This document shows, piece after piece, positions 47,715 through 58,600 of a stretch of 64,000 nt of DNA. Numbering within the stretch: the stretch's first letter is position 1; each line of letters begins with the position of its first letter. The stretch is from Nectonema munidae (Eukaryota > Nematomorpha > Nectonematoida > Nectonematidae). The position numbers were made by a program, and so were the translations under genes. A model generated the notes under the pieces. It worked only from the letters and a program-made list of their open reading frames with translations, was not told where the DNA came from and did no database searches. Location: positions 217,501 to 281,500 of the forward strand of contig JAUIRK010000022.1 of the NCBI GenBank assembly GCA_030549495.1, written 5' to 3'.

Positions 47715-48960
47715 ATATATCATTTCTAAACATGATAATTTTAACGGTATAAAAACTCTCAATTTTTTGTTCATTCCACATCTTTCAGAGATTTGCATTG
47801 ATGTATTTCTTATATACGCAATTTTACCTCGTTTAGTCTTCTTTACATGCAATAACAATTTATTTTGAAGCCTTTGTAGAAGTACTTTTTTCAATATTGA
47901 ACTTCGCATCCTTTGCAAGACAAAACAGTTCACTTTGTTCATAAGTTATTCATTTAAAAATTTCAAGCTCAAAAATGACAAAGGAGATCACCATTTTTGT
48001 CTATAAACGGGAAACAAATTTCCAATTGCTCTTTTTGGGACACGTCTCTAAGTTCATCAGCAGATACGCAGTAGTAATGTGGACCTTCTTTTATAACATT
48101 GACTATATTTCAACATTTCTATCAGTTGATTTTGCACTACTCAAGATTTATATGTTGCGTTTTTCCCAGCATTTTCAAAATGTTCTTTCAAAACTAAGTC
48201 ACCAGCAATCATCCTAAATCAAGTAGCGCTTGAAAATTTCCACAGTTTATGTTAGATGTATCTATATATTTTGAGGAATCATAGTTTCCCCGTATAGCAA
48301 TATTTTGCTTTGCACAGAACAGCGCAGTTTTAATGATTGATTTTACATTTGAGCATTTTTTCTCTCTTAATTTAAGGGCAGTGTCCATCTACTTAGTTAT
48401 AGGCATGTTGCTCTTGAACATAGAAAGCAAGTAACTGTTCAGAACGATTTTTAGAGTCCATCATCGTTAGTTCTACGTTTTGTATCTACAATATTGTGAG
48501 ACGCAAACTGCTCCAATGTTTTTTTCCAATTGCAAAAAGGTTCTAAATTCTAATACAAGTTTTCCATGTTTTGTATTCTTTGGAAATGCTACACAATGAA
48601 CACAATAAATAGTATCTTCCAAACTGTAAATAGTTTGCGAAACTTTTCTAGCGATGACATTCCTATTTCTGTTTAAGGAAAAATAAAGCCAAGTGAGCAG
48701 TTTTCTTGCAACATATGTAATTTCTCTTTATGAGTCAAATTCCATTATTCATATTTGCAAATGTCATTTGGATTAATTTTGTATTTATTTAGTTTTGAGA
48801 ATTTTTTAATAATATACCTAGCATCACTAGAACATGGTAAATTTTCACAAAGGACTACAAAAGGTGTGCTGCTCAAACTAGTTGTTTTAATATTTTTCAG
48901 AAGCACGAAGATTTTTTTGTTAATTTAGTTTCCACTCTACAAGATCATGTTCATTTTTTG
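47715..48960 (-). pseudogene. Decayed hAT transposase, DUF4371/ZMYM-like group
   Basis: Minus-strand pieces in family order are LEDTIYCVHCVAFPKN (near 48600), a TTF/ZMYM-type zinc-finger head; MIAGDLVLKEHFENAGKNAT (near 48210); YYCVSADELRDVSQKEQLEI with CFPFIDKNG (about 48080-47990), the first catalytic region. Frames change repeatedly. The C-terminal half is not readable beyond 47715, where the foldback MITE is inserted. Confidence 0.6.
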
Positions 48961-49141
48961 TTCACTCTTATAAAGATAATGCAAAATTAATTGCTGAAAA
49001 TATCAAATATTTGTTTAGTGACGATTTTACCTAAAAGGGGAGGGGGGCTTGAGCCTCTAAGCCGCTAGCTAAATATGTACCTGAAAAAATACCCCAGACT
49101 GTTCTTCATGTGATCCGAACAATTTCTTTTTTTTCGGTTAA

Positions 49142-49264
49142 TCCTTATGAGGACCAACATTTTGAAGAGGATTCGCCTGCTTTCTTTTTCAATGGAATTT
49201 TATATATTCAAAGCAGACGATTTTCATTTCTTGGGTCACTGGTGACCCACTGGTCCTCAAAGGG
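49142..49264. mobile_element. 123-bp piggyBac-type MITE
   Basis: TTAA stands at 49138-49141 and 49265-49268. The right end, read inward, is TTAACCCTTTGAGGACCAGT followed by the 16-bp palindrome GGGTCACCAGTGACCC; the left end is TTAATCCTTATGAGGACCAA. The interior shares TTCGCCTGCTTT...TTTTTCAATG with the MITE at 6117-6244. Ends are well preserved, so it is probably rather young. Confidence 0.88.
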
Positions 49265-49269
49265 TTAAC

Positions 49270-51370
49270 GACCTCCTAAAATATTTTGGAAGTTTAAAAA
49301 GTTTGTTTTTCCAAAATAAATCCTTTAAAAATGTAAATACAGTAAAATCTGCTTACTAAGAAATCCTTTAAATTCCCGATCCCAAATGTCCTAATCTAAA
49401 CCACGTGTATTTAAACTGCTTTACAAAGAATTATCTTAACGCCAAACATCGGGTATAATCAAGAAACCCGGCAAAAAGAAAAACTGTGAAAACACGTGTT
49501 TTTAAAAAACTGTGAAATACAGAATCAGCAATGCAAGTGAAACGTTTTTTATTTCAATCAAACGCATACTTCATATATAGACGAGCGTTCAATCATCTTC
49601 GTTCGAAATTGTCTCAATATTCTGGCATTTCGCATTATTATCAAACTCACTGTGTTCCAACTTAATGCCACTTCCCTGCAAAATTTTTCGGTAACATGAT
49701 TTCTCAGTATTTTCTAATACTTCTTGTTTCTTTCCTTGTTATTGTTATATGTACTTACATGCTTGCCTGCATTTTCTTAACTTTTTCCCTCATTTTAATT
49801 GATATATTTTCGTACAAATATAAAATAAATAAGATAATGTTTTATCCACAATCGTATCACATCAAAGCTTTCACAATAGTGTATGTTTTTTTGATTTTTC
49901 TAGTTAGATTTATTCCTTTTATTATTTATTCCTTGGTTGGCATCTTCTAACTGCTATTACGGTCTTTGATAGAGAACTTCAAAAGTTGTGTTTTGTTTTT
50001 TTTCTTCATATTTTCATCACGCTTATCAATCATAACAAATTGATTGCATTTTATATATAATAAAATATATTATATAAATATAGAATTATATAATATAAAT
50101 ATTTTATACATATTGATACTACATTTTATATATAAAACTTTCTTATACTACATTTTGTTAATATAAAGTTAGTTAATTAGTATAATTGCATCAAAAAATT
50201 AATTTTAAACACAAATAAAATATCTTCGCATATAACAAAGTTATGGAAGCGTAGAGTCTTCGTTCTGGTGGGGCTGTGTTCGATTTCGGTTTTTGACATC
50301 CATTTCATTTGTTCAGCTATGGGAGATAAATTTTTTGTATGGATGCGATAAAAACAACTAAAAAAATCCCTAAAAATATTTACTTGTTTTATTATTACTA
50401 TCAATTTTTGCTTGAAAACTACAACAAGAAGGGGAAGGGAGATAGGAGGCGATTCAAAGTGATTTCGACCGTTTCCTTAATACTGTCTTAGTATTTTCAA
50501 AGAGAGAGAAAGTTAATTTTGTTTTTGATTTTATAGAAGTGTGTGCAAAAATAAATAAATTTAATTGCAACGAACATAAGTTATTAAAATTTTATCTCGT
50601 TTAATTATATTATATTATGCAGACATGTCAATCAACTTGACACATTTCAGCTTATTATAAATAAAATTTGATCTCTTGACTGTTAGGCTTCAAAACACTA
50701 CTACTCAAGAGTCTACTGCCGAATTGTATTGAGACGGAATTGTCCTTAAACGGTTCGTGTATAAGGAACCGTCTGATTTTTGAGACAAGGTTATATTATT
50801 GATTTCTGACAAGTTTATAAGTTTTATCCAATTATTTTTTATTTAGCATACAAAACCTTTCAAATGTAAATAACTGGAGACAATTAAAAAGATTTTGTCT
50901 CTGTTGAATTTCCATATTTAATTATAATGATGCATGTAAAAAAAATTCTCATATTTTTAAGCATAAATTTCTGACAAAAATGTCGCTCTCTGAAAACAAG
51001 GTTTCAACAAACTCGGAATGAAAAATTTAGTCTTGAGAAAACTTAGTCTCAAGACGCGTTATGAGAAATCCAGTTTAAATTTTTTTCTACAAAAACGCTT
51101 TAACATTTTGTAAAGTGTACATTATGGATAAAAATACTCCATGGTGCCCTTAGCCTACGACTTTTTGATAGCTTACTTAACTAAGTATGAAAAAATTGCA
51201 GAGCTACGGATCTTTAATAACTTTTTGGATCATGAATTGATAAAATTAAGAATAAATAATTTTATTTGAGTTTTACTTTTTTAACAACAATTTTATCATC
51301 TGTGACTTTGCCAAAATCCTTTGAAGTCCCAGAAAATCCCTACTTTAAAAAAATTTACATGAAAAATAAA
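49270..51370. other. AT-rich tract, nothing recognised
   Basis: A hydrophobic 84-codon frame (49696-49950, plus) could encode membrane segments but has no supporting context. A TATAT-rich stretch lies at 50050-50160. Confidence 0.4.
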
Positions 51371-51375
51371 CTTTG

Positions 51376-51435
51376 GTGCCCTACCTATTTATAGTCTCGG
51401 GTATTTTTACCAGGGAATATAAATAGGCAAGGCAC
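51376..51435. repeat. 60-nt hairpin with about 27-nt arms
   Basis: GTGCCCTACCTATTTATA (51376-51393) pairs with TATAAATAGGCAAGGCAC (51418-51435) at 16 of 18 positions. Pairing continues inward to GGTA and TACC around a TTTTT loop. The loop is short for a microRNA precursor, so a small palindromic element is more likely. Confidence 0.65.
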
Positions 51436-51915
51436 TATTATGTGCTCAAACTAAGAATCTCACTTAGTTTATTCTAAAAAAATAATTTTATAAAAAAAAT
51501 TACCAAAAATTTTTTCCTCCTTTTTTTAAATATTTGTTATATCATTTTAAAATTCATTTTTCCTTAAGAAATCTTTGCTTGGCTTTTTAATTCCACCACA
51601 TATTCTCTCAGAACTTAAAAAATAAATGAAAAAGATCAAATTAAATCCAAAAGTGTAAGAATAAATCATCAAAAATATCATTTTTTGAAAAAATAGGAAC
51701 AATATTTGTTTGCTACTTTTGAAAAAAATCCTTTTCTTTGTTTAAAACCAAATTGTTTTCTCTGATCTTATATTGTGTTTGATGTCTGCTATCCAGCATG
51801 AGAAGTTTTATCTTTTTATCAGCAGTACGGTTTGCTTAATTTGCTCAGCGTTGCAGAAAATTACTAAAAATTAAGGACAACATAATTCAAGAAGTACACC
51901 AAGTATGTTGAAATC

Positions 51916-52146
51916 TCACGCTATACATGGTCCAGGCTTTTCAAGAAGTTTATTAAAAAAAACTTTGCTATAATCATCATTGTATGCAAATGTAATTATT
52001 GTAGGAACAATATCATTTCTTGCTATATATGAATGCACTAATGTATAAAACGGTTGTTGTGATGGTCTCTCCATCATATATTCTCGATTCTTGAAGGTAG
52101 TTAGGTAGGTTTTTAACAAACAACTACACACATACTTCACCCGCAC
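51916..52146 (-). CDS. Possible unrecognised coding exon
   Basis: A 76-codon minus-strand frame reads NREYMMERPSQQPFYTLVHS and RNDIVPTIITFAYNDDYSKV, with an amino acid mix more protein-like than the surrounding frames. I do not recognise it. No splice partner was found. It could be a chance frame. Confidence 0.2.
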   Translation of the reverse strand: MRVKYVCSCLLKTYLTTFKNREYMMERPSQQPFYTLVHSYIARNDIVPTIITFAYNDDYSKVFFNKLLEKPGPCIA

Positions 52147-52266
52147 ATCTTTGTATACCTAGATGTGTGTGTTCTGCGGTATAAAGCAGTCTTGATCTCT
52201 AATCTGTAGAAGTCTTATCTCGCTTACACTGCTATAATCACGGCATAGCTGTCCTTTAATAAACGC

Positions 52267-52518
52267 TTGAATGTAAAGTGCCCGTCGCTTTTCTTTCTGA
52301 GTCTTGATGGCGAGGAGAAGCTTTTTACATTGGTATATACGGTAAGAGGGTGCCCGGGCTTTGAGCTACCATGTCTTCTTCATATAATAACTGATGATGG
52401 CGATAACAAACGTATACAAGTGATACAAAAGACAGGATTTGACCACCGCCTACTCATTTATCCATCTACGCACATTCTGTTAGAATATAGAAAGAAAGAA
52501 TTTCCTCTGCAAAGGTAA
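52267..52518 (+). CDS. Possible short gene or first exon, unrecognised
   Basis: A frame opening near 52270 reads VKCPSLFFLSLDGEEKLFTL and continues to LEYRKKEFPLQR (83 codons). Two possible splice donors occur, ACGGTAAGAG at about 52341 and AAGGTAATAAG at about 52515. A TATAAA (about 52181) lies 85 bases upstream and an AATAAA (52257-52262) just before the frame. The local base composition is more balanced than the flanks. I recognise no domain. Confidence 0.25.
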   Translation: MNVKCPSLFFLSLDGEEKLFTLVYTVRGCPGFELPCLLHIITDDGDNKRIQVIQKTGFDHRLLIYPSTHILLEYRKKEFPLQR

Positions 52519-52690
52519 TAAGAATTTTTTTTTCATAGCATTTCAGTGGGTTCATCCTTTCAAGACCATTTGTGGCTTTTGATTCGGCTATTTTTCATAT
52601 ATTTAACCGCTTTAAAATACACATTTTTTTCTTTGCTTAAAATTAAGATCCAAAATTCATTTCTTATATATATATTTAAAGATCTCTTGT

Positions 52691-52757
52691 AGAAAGTCCA
52701 CGCCAAAGTCAGAAAGAGAGAAATTCTTGATAAGTCAAATTCTGGGGTGGACTTTCT
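52691..52757. repeat. Small inverted repeat AGAAAGTCCACGCC
   Basis: 52691-52704 and 52744-52757 are inverted copies with one mismatch, separated by 39 bases. It may be a tiny MITE or a hairpin. No target duplication is clear. Confidence 0.5.
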
Positions 52758-52869
52758 TTATATGATACATATAAGATTTAGTTTTTTCATCACATTTTGT
52801 TTTATATTGCATTATATATTTTAACACATTAAATTTACTATACTAGTATACTTCTTTCCATGTTTCAAA

Positions 52870-53140
52870 ATTAGTTTCAATATTATATAACATTTTTACT
52901 TCTAAATTATCTTATTTAGTTCTAATTTATCTTTTTTAATTTCTAAATGTCTTTTTTCAATTCTAATTTGTCCTTTTTAAAATTGTAAATTGTCTTTTTA
53001 AGTTCTAGAATGTCTTTTTTAATTTCTAAACGTTCTTTCTAAAATACAAAATAAATTTGAAAAAGACACTTTAGGACTTAAAAAAGACAAATTAGAATTG
53101 AAAAAAGAAAATTTAGAAGTAAAAATGGTATATATGATAT
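52870..53140. repeat. Inverted minisatellite encoding coiled-coil heptads
   Basis: Between about 52900 and 53040 a roughly 21-bp unit of the type TTCTAATTTGTCTTTTTTAA is repeated seven times. From about 53055 the same unit appears inverted (about four units). Pairing extends past the arrays: CATTTTTACTTCTAAATT at the left matches AATTTAGAAGTAAAAATG at the right. Read on the minus strand (left arm) the unit gives heptads ERLEIKK DILELKK; read on the plus strand (right arm) it gives LGLKKDKLELKKENLEVK. Confidence 0.7.
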
Positions 53141-54010
53141 CAATCAATTATTCCCAAGATATAAATTTGGTGCTGAATTTGATCCATAGAATTATTTTTT
53201 AGCTTTAAATCTGCGTTGCTTTCCCTCGGTGAGGTCAGAACTCGGTTTTTCCTTAGTTTTTCTTTTCCTTACTTTTTACTTTTTTTATGCGTTTGAAAAA
53301 GCAAAGTGTTGGTGAAAATTTAGCAATAAAAATTCTTGTGCACACTGAATGATTTACACTTTTTTCATTCTAGTTATTCTTAAGATTTTTAATATCTTAA
53401 GTGTAAAAAGATAAGAGATAAATCTTAATTACAATATAAATTAATTTTATACTCTTAAAAATAAATTATGTCATTTTTTATCAATAATTTTATATTATTT
53501 TGCGATTTAAGTTTGTAATTTGAAATGATTTTCAAAATTGTAAAATAAATTTTTTTGATAACAATTTTCGATTAGGCATTTTCAATGAAGTTAAATTTGA
53601 AGGGCTGGTCGTTCTTCAGGGAAAAAATTATTGATTTTTCTGTCTACGGTTGACTTTCTATGATACACCTAAAGTGGGTTTTCTTCATGACAACCTTTTT
53701 AAAAATTGATTATACATTTTTGAAAAAATCTTACCTACATCACCAAACAAATACCAATTTATGTGTCAAACTCTGAAGCTGGAAAAAGCGTTTTAAAAGT
53801 ATGTCTCAATTTTTAATGCAAATAAAATGTACTTTCATTGACTCTACGTGTCCTGATAATAAATCTTAATTAATCTTATATTGAGATAAGTTTATAAAAC
53901 ATCTTTATTAAATTTTCTTGAAATTTAAATTGTCTCTTTTAACGTGGTAAAATAATGTTCTTTTATTGCCCTAAAAAACTACAAAAAAGTTTCCAAATCA
54001 ATGTAAAATT
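53141..54010. other. AT-rich tract, nothing recognised
   Basis: No supportable gene or element boundary. Confidence 0.4.
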
Positions 54011-54018
54011 CCTTTTAA

Positions 54019-55661
54019 CCCTGTCAGGCATAATGGGACACTGTTGTCCCAAACAAAAAATTTACAATGAAAAAAATTAGCAAGTTACTTGCACTAACAC
54101 ACGTTTTTACCTTTATTTCAATTTAATAATTATATCAAAATTTTGAATTTTTTTTTCAAATTTTTCTGCAAAAATTGATTTCAAAGTGGAAAAAATATAA
54201 AATATGAACGTGATACCATTAAATTTATACAACACGGTAAGTATTCGGTATTTTGATGAAAAATTTTTAAATCAAGTTTTTTCAATTGAATGGGCTGCAA
54301 TAATTCGAAATGCATGTGCTCCATCTGTAGAAAATCCTATTGAATACGGCAAATTTTTGGAATCATTTTCACAATTTTTAGATTCTTCTCTATAAATGAC
54401 GAATTTTTTGTGTTCAAAAAAGTAACAAACTTTGATATATTTTAAAAGATATCATTTTAGTAGAAACTCACAGATATACTGAGCAGAAAGGTCAGGTTTT
54501 TTCAACCAATGAGCATGAAATTTCTGCTTTTATTGGGATGCATCTTGTGTTTGGTTTTCATAGACTTCCGACCATAAGAAACTATTGGTCTAAGAACAAA
54601 AGTTTAAATGTATCATGACATATAGTAAATTTACTTATATCAAATGTTATTTTCATTTCAATAACAATGATAACATGGATGGTGATAGGGCTCAAACATT
54701 ATAATGCTGCTTTTGGAAGGATATTTTATCCAAAAAAAAATCAGTCAATTGATGAAAGAATGATAAAATTTAAAGGCAAATGTAGTATGAAACAGTATGT
54801 TAAAGCAAAACCGATTAAATGGGGTTTCAAATGTTGGGTCAGAGCTGGTATTACAGGTTTGGTTTATCAAATAGAACCCTGCGTTGGTAGAGAAAAAGTC
54901 ATCGAGCATTCTATATGTGAAAATGTTGTAATGCGGTTTGCACAGAAAGTTTTCCACGCGGGTTGGCATTTGTATTTAAACAGTTTTTTTACTACTGTCA
55001 ATCTTATGAAAATGCTGCATGATAAAGGTATTATGGCTACTGGCATTATACGTGAAAATAGAAAACTCTCTCATAAATTCTTATTTGGTTTTCAAAAGGT
55101 TAAATAGTGAATATAGTCAATCGTTTATAGAATTTAAGCAGGTTATTGCTACGCGATTGATAAACAACTTTACATCCAGAAAGTACCCATCTTCTTCCAC
55201 CTCAAAAGATAAATATTTCCTTCATCTTCCCAATTTCAGTGATAGAAAACAAAGATGTCAATTTTGTTGTAAAAATAAAAGAGAAAGCAGAACATTCATT
55301 TTTTATGGAGCCTATGAAAAGTTTCTCTATATACAAAAAAGATAGAAACTGTTTTTTGAACTTTAATTTAGAATTATGATTTTATAAACTAAAAACAAGT
55401 TTTTTCAATAAAGTATTTTTTATTTTTTCCTTATCAAGATTTTTATTAGATCAAAAGTAAAACACAATGCCCAAATTTCATTTGTTACAAAGACAAAAAA
55501 TTTTGTAGTGCTTAACAAGGGATCTGGTGAAAAATATCTCCTGGATAAAAAAAAGTTTAAAAGTAACAACCATTAAAACTTTTAATCCATTTTCTAATAA
55601 ATGAAAATTTTTTTCCTTATGTGCACAGTGGGACTCTAATGTCCCATATCAATTTCTTGGG
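54019..55661 (+). mobile_element. piggyBac transposon with both ends
   Basis: TTAA at 54015-54018 and 55662-55665 bounds a 1.64-kb element. Read inward, the ends are TTAACCCTGTCAGGCATAAT and TTAACCCAAGAAATTGATAT, followed at exactly the same distance by GGGACACTGTTGTCCC (54035-54050) and GGGACATTAGAGTCCC (inverse of 55630-55645). It encodes a decayed transposase. It is shorter than typical piggyBac elements (about 2.4 kb), so part of the coding region is deleted. Confidence 0.88.
54204..55345 (+). pseudogene. piggyBac transposase, decayed
   Basis: Pieces follow family order. The first (54204-54395) has a weak N-terminal block. Near 54470 come RYTEQKGQVFSTNEHEISAF and GFHRLPTIRNYWSKN. The core piece (54667-55107) has QSIDERMIKFKG with the first catalytic Asp, VKAKPIKWGFKCW, and GIMATGIIRENRK. 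A shifted frame to 55345 has the Cys-rich tail CQFCCKNKRESRTF. The usual DNFFTS second Asp reads NSFFTT here, and the segment holding the third Asp and the region between NYWSKN and the core are missing. Several frame breaks are present, so it is inactive. Confidence 0.85.
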
Positions 55662-55669
55662 TTAATAAT

Positions 55670-58600
55670 TTCAAAAATGATTCAGTTTTTTCTTAGTTAT
55701 ATTACAAGAACATTTTTAAAAAGGTTTCACATCATTTTCATTGCGTAACTTTTTCTGTGCTTTAAAGGGTTAAATTTGTTTCTGGAACTTTTTTAGTGTA
55801 AACAAAAATTGGCTTTAATAAATTTTAGTCGTTCTATTATTATTATCATCACACTTTACACAATTGGAAGTGTAATTAATTTTGATTTTTTCGAAGTCAT
55901 TGAAAAAATAAATATACTTTTAAGAGTGGTTTTCTTGCCCAATAGCTAGTTAGTTATATATTAATCATTTTAGTTGGTATTCGTTGAAAGCGTGATACCT
56001 TTAATTTCGTTTGAATTACACTTTCTCCACGAACTTATCTTGCAAACATTTATTCAAGCATATTTATACTACCATTTTATGACCTGTTTACCTAAATAAG
56101 TTGACTAAATTTTCAATATATGCATGTATGTATGAGCTGTAAGTTATTCTTTACAAAATTCACATAGATACGCATTAAAGAGGTTATAGATATATCCGCA
56201 AATAATAACATAATCTTTTTTTCATTCTTCAACCACAGTCTTTCATTAACTCCTCAACCACCAACAAGATCATTTAACTTCAAGATGCTGGACATATAAA
56301 TAGAGTAAAACATCCAAATAGTGAACTCCTAGCTAGGTAAACTCCGTTTTCTGAAAACTCGGTCTTAAATCACATTTTAAATTAAAGTGTGAAATTGCAA
56401 AAAAAATGATCATGTCCTTTAAAAGAGCTTCAAAAAATAAAATAAAATGTATGATTGTTAACCTTAGATTAAGAAAATATTAAATTAATAATAGTTCATA
56501 GCAAACTAGGCCTCTTAACTCACTAACTAAGTAAATGATCAACTAACTAGCTACTTAACTAATTTATCAACTAACTAAGTCCAAATTTTCCATTCAAAGT
56601 TTTGTGAGACCGAATTTTCTGGCCACCCATAGCCCATTTAAGAAATGACTCTTATATATTTGTACATTGGTTTGTTTTGATGTTTTATATCTATTTCATT
56701 CACAAATACAATTACACTTGACTCCACCATATGAACATGCATACGTCAATATTTTCAGCGCGTACCCATAATGATTTTCAAGACCGCCCGTTCGATACAA
56801 GCCTGTTTTACGGAATACTTAAAACCAAGCGTATATGGCCTGTTTCTGGTAAAATTCTTTGAAACCCACCAAATTAGTCTTGACTTCTAATACTCGACCT
56901 TTATTCAAATTACTTAATGTAATGCTCTTAAGATTGCCTAATATACCATACTAATAAAAAAGTATACATTATTTAATTAAAAGTGGAATATTTTTCTTTA
57001 AAATTGTAGATTCCTATAGTATTAAAAATGTATAAAATCTTTTTTGTGCAGGTAAAATTCGTGTAGTACTAAAGTTTATTTCACTATTGACACAACTTGA
57101 AGGAGAAATTCTTAGGTATTTCATGGACAGAGCGCAGCAAGCAAAAGAAACGTAGATCCACAAGCTTTCCACTGGACTCTAAACTCATCTTCTTCCTAAG
57201 TTTAACTCTTCAAGATATCTGACAAGCTACGATTTAATGCAGTTTCACAGAATATCTATCCATTCACCCAAATCAAGAATGTTCACTTAATAGATTAGCA
57301 CGTTGAAATAGCTGACGCAGTCAAATAAAAAAATAGATATTATACAAAAAGTTAATATCAACAAAAAAATCTTTGCTTCTCCGTCCCCACTTGTCAAATT
57401 GAGTCTGACAAAACTCCAGAAAAATGTGTGCACTAAAAAAGCTCTTGCGATGAAAGACTTAGCAAAAAATATTATGATTGGAAAAATACAAAGCTTTATT
57501 TTACAAACTTTAATTAACAAAATCTGATATTTTCACTAAACATTCTAAAAATATTTTAAAAGTCACTTTTATCGAACACCAAAATTTATTATTATCCGAT
57601 GAAAAATACAAAATGTTTATTAATTTACTCTTAAAGGCTGAAAAAAACAATTAATTTTAAGCTCAATGTTACTCCAAAAGGTAAAATCAATTTAGAGTAA
57701 ATTGTAAAATGTTTATATATGGCTGAGAAGAGAGACATGTAATCAAGTACTTTCTAAAACTAAGTTATTTTTATCAAGATAAAAAGATGTGGTAAGCCAA
57801 GATTATTTATAATCCCATTTTATCACAATAAAGAAGCTCAGTTTCAAAAGCGCTCAAATAAACTTGTTAGCTCGTCTCCTCAACGATATCCAAATTGTGG
57901 CTTCGCTATATCATTGTTAATTTACTCTGAGTCAGCCAATAGAACTACTAGTGGTTGAAATGTAGGTTCTTGTTTTGCCTGTTCGGAATTTGATTCCCCG
58001 ATATCCCCAATTATAAAAGAACACTTTTCCTCTGGGATTCGAAGCAGAAAACTAAAAAAGTACTCTCAAAAGTTTTTAAAAAATTACTTTATCGATCAAT
58101 TAATTTTTTAATTAGAAAAACGTGTAAAGCTAATTTGCATAAGATTTTGAATTATTGATTTGAAGATTATTTGTGAAACTTCAATGCGTACAGTACCTTA
58201 TTTAGAGTAGAAGATAGCAGCTTCTTTGTCCTTTCCTATGAAAGTTTATTAATCTCACACATGAGTAGACTGCGTATGTGTGATACATTTTAGTATTCGT
58301 GCATATTCTATTTGACTTGAGCTAATAAAAAACGAACTTCGATAAGGTGAGTGATAATCTCGCATTATTTACTCTAAAGATTTATCTCATAACTTCCCTA
58401 CCCATTCTCCATTTTGCATACCTATATATATATATAATATATAATATTATTACAGCATTGAGCTTGCGTTTATACTTGGTGAAGCAAGAACAAAAACATT
58501 AGACAAACACACATATATAGAGGTATGCAATATATGAAGATATCTTGTTTTCTTCTCCTTCATTATTCTCACCACACTTTTCATTATTTGATATATTATT

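Noticed and set aside
49696-49950. Hydrophobic 84-codon frame
   Set aside because: T-rich DNA readily gives such frames; there is no supporting context.
57941-58030. TAGTGGTTGAAA ... TTTGATTCCCCG resembling tRNA boxes
   Set aside because: Box B is too far from consensus and there is no second copy in the window to compare.
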